64,000 bases of DNA from CAZNHL01 sp964572965. GTDB lineage: Bacteria > Bacteroidota > Bacteroidia > Cytophagales > UBA9547. The translations under genes were made by a program, and so were the position numbers. Of the stretch, positions 35,701 through 42,286 are shown piece by piece; within the stretch, counting starts at the first letter, position 1, and every line of letters begins with the position of its first letter. Location of the stretch: assembly GCA_964572965.1 (NCBI GenBank), contig CAZNHL010000006.1, positions 27,297-91,296 on the forward strand. The letters are read 5' to 3'. The notes under the pieces were generated by a model. It was not told where the DNA came from. It did not search any database and saw only the letters and a list, made by a program, of their open reading frames with translations.

Positions 35701-35912
35701 CCAAAAGCAGGATGGGCATGGGGATTGTAATTGTGGGTGGTTTGTTGATTTCCCTTGTGTTTACACTCTATGTAATCCCTGCTGTTTATACCTATATGGC
35801 ACGTAAACCGAGAGTTGACCGCGAACTGAGTGAAAAGAAAGAGCAGGAAGAAAAACAAGTGACAGCCCCGGTACTTGTTTCTGCTGAAGAGCTTATTGAT
35901 TTGAATCACTAA
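32772..35912 (+). CDS. RND multidrug-efflux permease (AcrB/MexF-like, HAE1)
   Basis: The 1046-aa proton-driven pump has the usual duplicated layout of 12 TM helices. Motifs include SLSSISIRRPVLAIVMNL at the N-terminus, GVRTITSSSSLGSSSISVEF in the pore domain, and LLAIVLATGLVVDDGIVVTENIF in TM4, whose adjacent Asp residues relay protons. GMIMLIGLVTKNGILIVEFANH supplies the TM10 Lys region. Length and order fit the hydrophobe/amphiphile efflux family. It is sandwiched between its adaptor (2 bp) and a sulfatase gene (25 bp), an unusual operon partner. The substrate is unknown; sulfated amphiphiles or their desulfated products are a reasonable guess from the context only. Confidence 0.93.
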   Translation: MSLSSISIRRPVLAIVMNLIIIFFGYMGFRYLGIREFPVIEAPVVSVRTNYAGASAEIIEAQITYPLEKALNGIEGVRTITSSSSLGSSSISVEFNLDTDLETATNDVRDKVSQTQRSLPPDLDAPPVVSKDVGGEYIIVMTVTNDKMSDLEVNDYVDNMILPRLQTIKGVGNVYIFGEKKYAMRLWLDPIKLAAYKVTVQDVRQALDKENIELPTGRLEGNRTELSVKTNAKFTDEHGFNNMIIRSENGKVIRLQDVGYAHLGAENEETVFRINDVPSLGCSIVPQPGANHMEIAEEFYKRYEQLKKELPADFKLGISTDNTRFISKSITEVTETLIIAILLVVVIIYLFFRDWSIALRPLIDIPVSLIGTFFIMYMFGFSINVLTLLAIVLATGLVVDDGIVVTENIFKKMEEGLPPFQAALEGSREITFAVISTSITLAAIFLPIIFMEGFVGKLFKEFGIIVASAVLISIFVSLSLTPMLNAWLIHDTKKKTKFYIKTEPFFVWLNATYYHSLEKFLKRRWLSFLILGAAVGITVFLWGLLPAEIAPVEDRSMMRITMTLPEGASFEYTDEFMLKYIKLVQDSVPENKLVMAITASSPGGSSSGVNSGFSRVPLVDPSDRDRSQQDIVDKLTQLTRKYPEAKVQVGQDQTISTGSRGLPIQYVIQAPNFEKLKEVLPKFMEEAQKDPTFSLVDVNLKFNRPEIQVLINREKARDIGVSVADIAQTLQLSLSGQRFGYFNMRGRQYQVIGQFDRLNRNETVDLRNIYVRSSAGTLVQLDNLVTLEESSNPPQLFRFNRFQAATVSAGLAPGKTIGDGVKAMNEIKAKVLDDSFSTALVGASRDFIESGSNTSFIFLLALVLIYLILAAQFESFVDPFIIMLTVPLAVAGGVFSLWYFNQTNNIFSQIGMIMLIGLVTKNGILIVEFANHLKHSGRTIREAAIEAANGRLRPILMTSIATALGALPIAVAFGAASKSRMGMGIVIVGGLLISLVFTLYVIPAVYTYMARKPRVDRELSEKKEQEEKQVTAPVLVSAEELIDLNH

Positions 35913-35937
35913 CCAGATTTTTAACCTGATAATTTTT

Positions 35938-37467
35938 ATGAAAAAGAACACTCTTCACATTGCAGGCCTGCTGTTTTTAGCAAGCGCACTGTTGGCAGGC
36001 TGCGATAAAGCCGGGCAACAGGAAACCACAGTTGTTGATTCAACTAAGGTTAACAAACCAAACATTATTGTAATTGTTGCTGATGACCTTGGCTGGAATG
36101 ATATTTCAGCAAACGGCAACAAAGAAATTCCAACACCCAATATCGATGGCATAGGGCATGATGGCGTTCATTTTACCAATGGATATTCTTCTGCACATAT
36201 CTGCGGGCCTTCGCGAGCGGGTTTGATTACAGGCCGCTATCAGCAACGTTTCGGTCAGGAATTTCAGATACACGGAAACGTGAAAGACCCGAAAGCTTCT
36301 AAAATACAACCGGATGGGTATATTGCTGCTTATCTTCCACAAAATTATAGTGCTGAACATCAGGGTCTGCCCACTGATGAAGTGACACTGGCAAAACTGT
36401 TGAAAGACAATGGTTATACAACAGGGCTTGTTGGTAAATGGCATTTGGGTTCTACTGAAGAATACTTGCCTGAGAACAGGGGTTTTGATTCTCACTTCGG
36501 ATTCCTGGGTGGAGCTTCTTCTTATGCTGATACCAATGATGCAACTGTAGAAACAACTTTCCTGCCTTGGGTAAACCATTACAAATCGGGACTTAACCGT
36601 AAAGATGAGCGGGCTATCCGCAGTGGAGGTAAAGTGATTGATGTAAAAGAATACCTGACCTACCGTTTCAGAGACGAAGCAATCAACTTCATAGAAAAAA
36701 ACAAAGAGAAGCCTTTTTACCTGCATTTGACCTTCAATGCAATTCATACACCGATTCAGGCGCCGAAAGAAATCTATGAGAAGTTTGCGCACATCAAAGA
36801 CCCTGCAAAGCGTAACTATTATGCATTGACAGCGGCATTGGATGCATCAGTAGGAACGATTAATAATAAACTGAAAGAATTAAAACTGGACAATAACACC
36901 ATCGTGTTTTTTATCAGTGATAACGGGGGAGCAAGCTACACTCGTCTGACTGACAATGCTCCATTGAAAGGTGGTAAGCTGACGCATTACGAAGGCGGGA
37001 TCAGGGTGCCCTTTTTTGTGAAATGGCCTGAAAAAATCAAAGGTGGAAAAGTGTACAACGAACCGGTAATTCACCTGGATATTTTTACTACTGTAGCCGC
37101 TGCTGCAAAAGCAAAATTGCCTGAAGGTAAAAAGTATGATGGAGTTGATTTGCTTATTTATGTAAATGGTGAAAACACAGCTGCGCCGCACGAAGCACTT
37201 TTCTGGAGAAATGGTTATGCCAAAGCTGTCCGCAAAGGCAATTATAAACTGATTGTCAATGATGAGAAAAAAACAAAACAATTGTATAATCTGACGACGG
37301 ACGCTTCAGAGAAAAAAGACCTTGCAGCAGGCAATCCGGATAAGGTAAAAGAATTATCAGAAGCCCTGACAACATGGGAAGCTGAATTGAAAGTGCCTTT
37401 ATGGAAAAGCTGGAGAACTGGCCGTGTGAAGATTGATTCAAAAGAAACTTATTATTCTCCTTTATAA
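35938..37467 (+). CDS. Sulfatase lipoprotein (CxPSR type) in the RND operon
   Basis: The 509-aa type I sulfatase has a lipoprotein signal (GLLFLASALLAGC, Cys22), so it is probably anchored at the outer membrane. The metal site is IIVIVADDLGWNDISANG, and the formylglycine motif is CGPSR (Cys89), followed by LITGRYQQRFGQEF. GKWHLGSTEEY and FFISDNGGASYT give further ligands. KQLYNLTTDASEKKDLAAG is the usual C-terminal element. The start is 25 bp behind the RND pump gene, so the two are almost surely co-transcribed. The RYQQRFGQE form is common among Bacteroidota glycan sulfatases, but substrate assignment is not possible by eye. Confidence 0.9.
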   Translation: MKKNTLHIAGLLFLASALLAGCDKAGQQETTVVDSTKVNKPNIIVIVADDLGWNDISANGNKEIPTPNIDGIGHDGVHFTNGYSSAHICGPSRAGLITGRYQQRFGQEFQIHGNVKDPKASKIQPDGYIAAYLPQNYSAEHQGLPTDEVTLAKLLKDNGYTTGLVGKWHLGSTEEYLPENRGFDSHFGFLGGASSYADTNDATVETTFLPWVNHYKSGLNRKDERAIRSGGKVIDVKEYLTYRFRDEAINFIEKNKEKPFYLHLTFNAIHTPIQAPKEIYEKFAHIKDPAKRNYYALTAALDASVGTINNKLKELKLDNNTIVFFISDNGGASYTRLTDNAPLKGGKLTHYEGGIRVPFFVKWPEKIKGGKVYNEPVIHLDIFTTVAAAAKAKLPEGKKYDGVDLLIYVNGENTAAPHEALFWRNGYAKAVRKGNYKLIVNDEKKTKQLYNLTTDASEKKDLAAGNPDKVKELSEALTTWEAELKVPLWKSWRTGRVKIDSKETYYSPL

Positions 37468-37474
37468 CTGTTTA

Positions 37475-37507
37475 ATCCCGCTATCTGGCCAGAGCTGATA
37501 GCGGGAT
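37475..37507 (+). terminator. Hairpin between the sulfatase and DUF4350 genes
   Basis: A perfect 11-bp stem (37475-37485, ATCCCGCTATC, with 37497-37507) is followed by ATTTATTTTA. It ends only 9 bp before the next start codon, so it may attenuate the last gene or occlude its ribosome-binding site when formed. Confidence 0.65.
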
Positions 37508-37516
37508 ATTTATTTT

Positions 37517-38434
37517 ATGAAAAAGAAATTAGCAATCATTATTTTAAGTACCCTTTGCTATGTGCAAAGAACTTTGGCTCAACAGGTACCCGACACTTCG
37601 TTTGATCCAAAGATAGCCAGTCCTGCTTATGCCGCCGGTAAGGGGGCGCTGGTGCGTATTGATGAAGCCCATCATAATTTTCACACCATTAGCACACGTT
37701 ACAATGCGTTTTCAAAAGTACTTGTGAAAGATGGTTACAGGGTTGAGCCTAATAAAGTACCTTTTACACTTGCTTCATTAAAAGGAACAAAAATACTGGT
37801 CATTGCTAATGCAATCCATCCGAGTGATACAACTGAATGGGTAGTGCCAAACCCGTCGGCTTTTACTGCTGAAGAAATTAAAGCCCTGACACAATGGGTG
37901 AGTGACGGTGGTTCATTGTTTTTTGTGGCTGACCATATGCCTTTTCCGGGAGCCGGAGATGAATTGGGGAAAGCCTTTGGTTTTACTTTTTACAATGGGT
38001 TCGCAACAGATACTACTGCCGGTTTTGATCCCGGAAAGAAAAAAGAACTGGATTTGTTTACCAAAAAATCAGGAAGTCTTGGTGAGCACCAGATTACCAA
38101 AGGAATAGACCACGTCGCCACTTTTACAGGGCAAGCTTTTCAGATTCCTGCTCAGGCTACTTCATTGCTCACATTTGATGGGCGATATGAAATTCTGTTG
38201 CCGGATACAGCCTGGAAGTTCAGTACAAATACAAGGAGATTATCTGTAAAAGGTTTCTCGCAGGGTGCGGTGTTACAATTTGGAAAAGGGCGTGTGGCAG
38301 TATTTGGTGAAGCGGCAGAGTTTTCTGCGCAGCTAAAAGGGAAAGATAAAAAGCCGTTTGGGTTGAATTCACCTGATGCAGATCAGAATTTACAGTTTTT
38401 ACTCAATACGATCCACTGGCTGGATCAAAAGTAG
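37517..38434 (+). CDS. Exported DUF4350 / GATase1-like protein
   Basis: The 305-aa product has a signal peptide (KKLAIIILSTLCYVQRTLAQ) and a Rossmann-like domain. Conserved phrases are VRIDEAHHNFHTISTRYNAF, LKGTKILVIANAIHP, FTAEEIKALTQWVSDGGSLFFVADHMPF and QGAVLQFGKGRVAVFGEAAEFSAQ. These match DUF4350-type proteins, which share the class I glutamine-amidotransferase-like fold without its catalytic triad and often sit near glycan-degrading genes. It is the fourth gene of the RND/sulfatase unit, behind a hairpin. Its molecular role is unknown; binding of a glycan or partner protein is commonly assumed. Confidence 0.7.
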   Translation: MKKKLAIIILSTLCYVQRTLAQQVPDTSFDPKIASPAYAAGKGALVRIDEAHHNFHTISTRYNAFSKVLVKDGYRVEPNKVPFTLASLKGTKILVIANAIHPSDTTEWVVPNPSAFTAEEIKALTQWVSDGGSLFFVADHMPFPGAGDELGKAFGFTFYNGFATDTTAGFDPGKKKELDLFTKKSGSLGEHQITKGIDHVATFTGQAFQIPAQATSLLTFDGRYEILLPDTAWKFSTNTRRLSVKGFSQGAVLQFGKGRVAVFGEAAEFSAQLKGKDKKPFGLNSPDADQNLQFLLNTIHWLDQK

Positions 38435-38470
38435 GTGTTAGGTTGTGGGTGTTAGTTTTTAGGTGGGTGT

Positions 38471-38545
38471 TGTGGTTTCGGCTCCTTTCCGGGTGGCTGA
38501 GCAAAGCCGAAGCTACCCGGAAAGGAGCTGGGCTTGTCGAAGGGT
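38471..38545. repeat. Dispersed palindrome with GGTTTCG...AAGCCGAAGC blocks, copy 2
   Basis: A 19-bp stem (38480-38498 with 38511-38529, CTCCTTTCCGGGT core) has one mismatch and one G-T pair and encloses GAGCAAAGCCGA. TGTGGTTTCG and GTCGAAGGG flank it. It shares the blocks named for the element at 25449 but has its own stem. A GT-rich stretch (38435-38470) precedes it. Together they fill most of the non-coding region after the DUF4350 gene. Confidence 0.6.
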
Positions 38546-38606
38546 AGTATACCGGAGAGTCGGTAACTTGGGGTTATAGATGTATAAAGTATTTAATTAT
38601 GTAAAG

Positions 38607-38671
38607 TTTTTGTGGTTATGAACATAAATATACATTTTCACTCAAACTATTTATGTTTATAACCACAAAAA
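38607..38671. promoter_or_regulatory. 24-bp inverted repeat abutting the start of the broken ATPase
   Basis: The arms 38607-38630 and 38648-38671 match 23 of 24 positions (core TGTGGTTAT-AACATAAATA) with a 17-nt spacer. The right arm ends one base before the ATG at 38673. The sequence is unrelated to the repeats at the other two ATPase loci, but the placement is the same. Confidence 0.65.
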
Positions 38672-38672
38672 A

Positions 38673-38824
38673 ATGATTGCAAGAAAACTTATCTGACTCA
38701 ATTAAAGGAATTTATAGATAAACCCCTTGTTAAAATTCTGACTGGAATTCGAAGAAGTGGTAAGTCATCAGCATTACTACTGCTTAAGGAAGAATTATTA
38801 TCGAGAGGTATTCTAATGAATTGA
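38673..38824 (+). pseudogene. Broken AAA/DUF4143-type ATPase, N-terminal remnant
   Basis: ATG ATT GCA AGA opens the frame typical of this family, but it reaches a stop after seven codons. One A missing from the run at 38674-38677 accounts for this: shifting by one base gives KTYLTQLKEFIDKPLVKILT, then GIRRSGKSSALLLLKEELLS, which includes a perfect Walker A (GIRRSGKS, 38744-38767). The frame then ends at a TGA (38822) some 50 codons in, where an intact member has 380 to 400 residues. So the gene is both frameshifted and truncated; everything after the P-loop region is gone, replaced by the TetR operator. The large inverted repeat in front survives. Confidence 0.75.
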
Positions 38825-38829
38825 AAATT

Positions 38830-38853
38830 ATTTTGTACTAATCAGTACAAAAT
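38830..38853. promoter_or_regulatory. TetR-type operator upstream of the regulator gene
   Basis: ATTTTGTACT-AATC-AGTACAAAAT has perfect 10-bp arms, 26 bp before the regulator start. A copy in the opposite sense with 22 of 24 matching positions lies just after the gene (39479-39502). The match of two palindromes bracketing a TetR gene is strong evidence for its own binding site. Confidence 0.8.
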
Positions 38854-38879
38854 ACGTTATTTGTAATAGGGAATAAAAA

Positions 38880-39464
38880 ATGTCAGGCAGGCCAAAAATA
38901 TTTAAGGAAGACGAGGTAATAGAAAAAGCAACCGCGGTCTTTTGGGCGAAAGGGTATGAGGCTGCTTCGGCTGAAGACTTACTGGAGGCAATGGGCATTG
39001 GCAAAAGCAGCTTTTATAATACCTTCAAAGGAGGAAAGAGTGAATTGTTTGCCAAAGTATTACAACGCCGAAGCGATACCGGCATGGAAATCAGGAGGTG
39101 TGAGATTGTGCAGGCTGACAAGAAAATAGCTTACATCAAATCAATGTTCATGTCAATTATTGACGAAGGGTCAGATCGGGCGAGGAATGGTTGTCTGATG
39201 GGTAACTCGCTGGCGGAGTTATCAAATATTGATCCTTTACTAAAAAAGAAAGCGGCAGAACTACTTATTGTGATGGAAGATTTCTTTTTGGACGGGTTAA
39301 AACAGGCAAAAGAGCTTGGAGAATTGAAATCAAATGAAAGTCCTGAAGTGCTGGCAAAATCTTTACTGGCCTTATGGAACGGACTGAATATTTCAGTGCG
39401 TATTTATCCTGATCCTAAAGTGTTGAAACCTGTCATTGAAAATCAGTTTAGATTATTGAGTTAA
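38880..39464 (+). CDS. TetR/AcrR-family transcriptional regulator
   Basis: The 194-aa protein has the TetR HTH at its N-terminus (residues about 12-58): KATAVFWAKGYEAASAEDLLEAMGIGKSSFYNTFKGGKSELF. The C-terminal helical domain (about 75-190, with RNGCLMGNSLAEL) resembles the TetR_C subgroup that senses small lipophilic or electrophilic ligands, such as NemR-like regulators. It should act as a repressor dimer on the 24-bp palindromes on either side, controlling itself and the gap gene downstream. The second site lies between its stop codon and gap, 35 bp before the GAPDH start. Confidence 0.9.
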   Translation: MSGRPKIFKEDEVIEKATAVFWAKGYEAASAEDLLEAMGIGKSSFYNTFKGGKSELFAKVLQRRSDTGMEIRRCEIVQADKKIAYIKSMFMSIIDEGSDRARNGCLMGNSLAELSNIDPLLKKKAAELLIVMEDFFLDGLKQAKELGELKSNESPEVLAKSLLALWNGLNISVRIYPDPKVLKPVIENQFRLLS

Positions 39465-39478
39465 TATTTTTTTACTCA

Positions 39479-39502
39479 ATTATGTACTGATTGGTACAAA
39501 AT
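39479..39502. promoter_or_regulatory. Second TetR-type operator, before gap
   Basis: ATTATGTACTGATTGG followed by TACAAAAT matches the reverse complement of the upstream operator at 22 of 24 positions. It lies 15 bp past the regulator stop and 35 bp before the GAPDH start codon, a repressing position for gap. Confidence 0.75.
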
Positions 39503-39536
39503 AAAAATAGATGTTAAACCATAAATGTTAAATCAG

Positions 39537-40532
39537 ATGAAAGTAGCAATCAATGGATTCGGGCGTATCGGGAGAATTTCTTACCGTGCCTTACTAAAGA
39601 AGAAAAACATCGAGGTTGTGGCCATTAATGACCTGACAGATACTAAAACGCTGGCGCATTTGCTGCAGTTTGATTCAGCACATGGTAAGTTTGAAGCAGA
39701 GGTAGGCTATGATGCAGAAAACCTGATCGTCAATGGGAAAAAGATCAAAGTATTGTCAGTGAAAAATCCGGCAGAGCTCCCATGGAAAGCTTTGGGAATT
39801 GATGTTGTTCTGGAATCAACAGGTTTTTTTACTGAAAAGGAAAAGGCAGAAGCTCACATCACAGCAGGTGCTAAAAAAGTAATTATTTCTGCTCCGGCCA
39901 CAGGAGATTTGAAGACGATAGTACTAGGTGTAAATGATAATACACTGGATGGCAGCGAGACAGTTATTTCCAATGCATCATGCACGACCAATTGTCTGGC
40001 ACCGCTGGTAAAAGTGCTGGAAGATAATTTCGGGATTGAAAGCGGTTATATGACTACTGTGCATGCTTATACATCTGATCAGCGTTTACAGGATGCGCCG
40101 CATAAGGATCTGCGCCGTGCAAGATCTGCTGCTGTTTCTATTATCCCGACTAGTACAGGAGCAGCCAAAGCCTTGGGTTTGGTAATTCCTTCCGTTAAAG
40201 GTAAGCTGAACGGTTATGCACTGCGTGTGCCTGTTCCGGTAGGTTCTATTACCGACTTTACTGCTACTCTTAAAAAAGGAGTGACAAAAGAAGAGATCAA
40301 CAAAGCTTTTGAAAAGGCCGCGGCAGAAGGTTCATTGAAAGGTTACCTGAAATATTCTCAGGACCAGCTGGTATCTGTTGATATTGTCGGAGACCCACAT
40401 TCCTGCATTTTCGACAGTGAGCTGACCATGGCGAATGGTACGAATGTAAAAGTGGTTGGCTGGTACGATAATGAATTCGGTTACTCTAATAGAACCGCCG
40501 ATTTAATTGAGCTGGTAGGGAATCAGATTTAA
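39537..40532 (+). CDS. gap: Glyceraldehyde-3-phosphate dehydrogenase, type I
   Basis: The enzyme oxidises and phosphorylates glyceraldehyde 3-phosphate with NAD in glycolysis. The start at 39537 (MKVAINGFGRIGRI) gives the canonical N-terminus; an ATG four codons earlier is also in frame. The active-site segment is NASCTTNCLAPL with the catalytic Cys, and HAYTSDQRLQDAPHKDLRRAR is the phosphate-binding loop. The C-terminal VGWYDNEFGYSNR is standard. The length of 331 residues is usual. Control by an adjacent TetR regulator is uncommon for a housekeeping gap gene, so this may be a second, conditional copy that replaces a thiol-damaged enzyme. It is monocistronic and ends at a strong terminator. 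Confidence 0.96.
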   Translation: MKVAINGFGRIGRISYRALLKKKNIEVVAINDLTDTKTLAHLLQFDSAHGKFEAEVGYDAENLIVNGKKIKVLSVKNPAELPWKALGIDVVLESTGFFTEKEKAEAHITAGAKKVIISAPATGDLKTIVLGVNDNTLDGSETVISNASCTTNCLAPLVKVLEDNFGIESGYMTTVHAYTSDQRLQDAPHKDLRRARSAAVSIIPTSTGAAKALGLVIPSVKGKLNGYALRVPVPVGSITDFTATLKKGVTKEEINKAFEKAAAEGSLKGYLKYSQDQLVSVDIVGDPHSCIFDSELTMANGTNVKVVGWYDNEFGYSNRTADLIELVGNQI

Positions 40533-40543
40533 TTTTTGATTAT

Positions 40544-40589
40544 AAATAATAATCCCGTTCAGATTTTAACCTGAACGGGATTATTATTT
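40544..40589. terminator. Bidirectional terminator after gap
   Basis: The arms 40544-40562 and 40571-40589 form a perfect 19-bp stem with an 8-nt loop (core AATCCCGTTCAG), between convergent genes. Confidence 0.93.
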
Positions 40590-40609
40590 TAGAAAGTAAA
40601 AAGTAGTTT

Positions 40610-41116
40610 TTACAAAACAAAAGTACCTTTTACTCTGTCCGATGTCAGGAAATAAGGTACCCATATTGCTACAGCGATAATAGCACTAAGCATGTCTCTG
40701 GTAAAGAAAGAACCGCTTTGTGCCGGAGCTACTAATGCAACACTGAGGGAATCAAGCAATATAAATACCAGGTTGCCTATGATGTAGATAATAAAAAGAC
40801 GTGGAGCTTCTTTTTTGAGCTTAAACATGTAGTACAATATAATTACTGCAAAAATGCTGAAGGCTATATTAAAAATAAATTCCCCATAAATAATATAGGC
40901 GAGAGCTGGGTTATACAGATAAGACTCTGGATTGGTAAATTTGTCAATTACACTTGGGTTTATCGCTGGTAGAAGCTCTTTTATAACCTGATAGATGCGC
41001 GTTACCGGTGCCGTAAAAAGACCAAAAAGCGGAATGACTAACCAACCACCCAAAGAAGTATACCGCTGGCGTATTTCCGGCGCTTCTTCTATTTCGTCTA
41101 AGATTGAATTTTCCAT
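40610..41116 (-). CDS. DUF2569-family membrane protein
   Basis: The ATG ending at 41116 (MENSILDEIEEAPE) is preferred; the alternative six codons earlier is a TTG. The 168-aa protein has a soluble acidic start and four TM helices. It carries the DUF2569 entry motif RYTSLGGWLVIPLFGLFTAP, an extracytoplasmic loop (about 40-70), then IFNIAFSIFAVIILYYMFKLKKEAP, LFIIYIIGNLVFILL and the terminal AVIWVPYFLTSDRVKGTFV-like segment. Function of the family is unknown; members often lie near stress or efflux genes. It is convergent with gap and divergent from the AraC gene. Confidence 0.75.
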   Translation of the reverse strand: MENSILDEIEEAPEIRQRYTSLGGWLVIPLFGLFTAPVTRIYQVIKELLPAINPSVIDKFTNPESYLYNPALAYIIYGEFIFNIAFSIFAVIILYYMFKLKKEAPRLFIIYIIGNLVFILLDSLSVALVAPAQSGSFFTRDMLSAIIAVAIWVPYFLTSDRVKGTFVL

Positions 41117-41249
41117 AGTTTTTTCTTTGTCCAAAAGTGGCGATTTGCAGGCTTATTAACACCATAGTTTTGTATTAATTTTTCGTCAAGTGCTTCTCAT
41201 ATTATTTCATGAACTATATGAAGTAGAATCCGGTTTTCTTTAAAACCCC

Positions 41250-41257
41250 TACATTTG
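41250..41257 (+). promoter_or_regulatory. -7 element (TACATTTG) of the AraC gene
   Basis: This is a perfect TAnnTTTG match 22 bp before the ATG at 41279, which implies a very short 5' leader. It also rules out the in-frame TTG at 41255 as a start, since that codon lies within the promoter. No clear TTG -33 element is present. Confidence 0.6.
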
Positions 41258-41278
41258 AATTTTACAAACCTTAGGTTT

Positions 41279-42184
41279 ATGGACATTGTCTCAGTAGAAC
41301 AGTTTTATAAGGAAACATCTTCACTCATTCCGGAAGGCATCAGCAAAGAAATAGGTCATTTTAATGTATTCAGAATTGAAGATATAATGGCTCAGATGAA
41401 AGTAAAACCGGGTATGCCTTACAACCGCAGAGCTTACTACAAAATAAGTATGATCAGTGGCCGGAACAGGGCTGAATATGCCGATAAAGTGATTGAAATC
41501 GAGAAGAATGCTTTATTGTTTGCTACTCCCAGAGTGCCTTATCACTGGTTGCCGCAAGACGACAATCAGTCAGGCCATTTCTGTATTTTTACGGATGATT
41601 TCCTGATCAAAGATAAAAGTGGTGTTGTGCTTGATAATCTGCCGATTTTTCAGGCAGGAGGCTATCCTGTTTTTCAGGTAAGTGACGAAGATGCCGAAGA
41701 AATCAGATACATATTCAGGAAGATGCACAAGGAGTTGTCCTCTGATTATGCCCATAAATACGATTTGCTGCGAAACTATGTACTCGAGCTGATCCACTAC
41801 GGACAAAAACTGCAACCTGCTTCAGTACTTTATCCTTCACACACAGCTTCAGCACGTGTTTCTTCTTTATTTGTAGAATTGTTGGAAAGGCAATTCCCGA
41901 TAGAATCTCCGCAGCAAAAACTGTCGTTGCGTACGGCCAAAGACTATGCAGAACGTTTGTCTGTGCATGTAAACCACCTCAATAAAGTACTCAAGGAAAA
42001 CACAGGAAAAACGACGACAGACCTGATCAGCGGGCGCATCATTGCGGAAGCGAAAATATTGCTTAAACAGACAGACTGGAACATTTCGGAAATAGCCTAT
42101 TGCCTGGGTTTTGAAGAAGTAGCACATTTCTCTAATTTCTTTCGCAAGCAAACTTCCATGGCTCCGGTAGCATTCAGGGATTAA
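41279..42184 (+). CDS. AraC-family transcriptional regulator
   Basis: The 301-aa protein has an N-terminal cupin-like sensor domain (about 25-150, with YKISMISGRNRAEYADKVIEI and LLFATPRVPYHWLP). A C-terminal pair of HTH motifs (about 200-300) includes AKDYAERLSVHVNHLNKVLK, then ISEIAYCLGFEEVAHFSNFF and FRKQTSMAPVAFR. It probably activates or represses the short-chain dehydrogenase gene that follows 102 bp downstream in the same orientation. This AraC/SDR pairing is common in Bacteroidota, where the SDR serves as the regulator's main target. The spacer holds the repeat TTTTGCAAATG...TTCGCAAAC, which could be its binding site. Confidence 0.9.
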   Translation: MDIVSVEQFYKETSSLIPEGISKEIGHFNVFRIEDIMAQMKVKPGMPYNRRAYYKISMISGRNRAEYADKVIEIEKNALLFATPRVPYHWLPQDDNQSGHFCIFTDDFLIKDKSGVVLDNLPIFQAGGYPVFQVSDEDAEEIRYIFRKMHKELSSDYAHKYDLLRNYVLELIHYGQKLQPASVLYPSHTASARVSSLFVELLERQFPIESPQQKLSLRTAKDYAERLSVHVNHLNKVLKENTGKTTTDLISGRIIAEAKILLKQTDWNISEIAYCLGFEEVAHFSNFFRKQTSMAPVAFRD

Positions 42185-42251
42185 AGCCGGGAAGATTGAA
42201 TTTTGCAAATGTTGGATTGATGTTCGCAAACAGCCGGGCTCTTTTTCTTTC

Positions 42252-42259
42252 TAATTTTG
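42252..42259 (+). promoter_or_regulatory. -7 element (TAATTTTG) of the SDR gene
   Basis: This is a perfect TAnnTTTG match 28 bp before the SDR start. The TTTGCAAATG/TTCGCAAAC half-sites 20 to 50 bp upstream are where an AraC activator would bind. Confidence 0.5.
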
Positions 42260-42286
42260 AAATATCAAAAACAAAAGAAACAGAAA

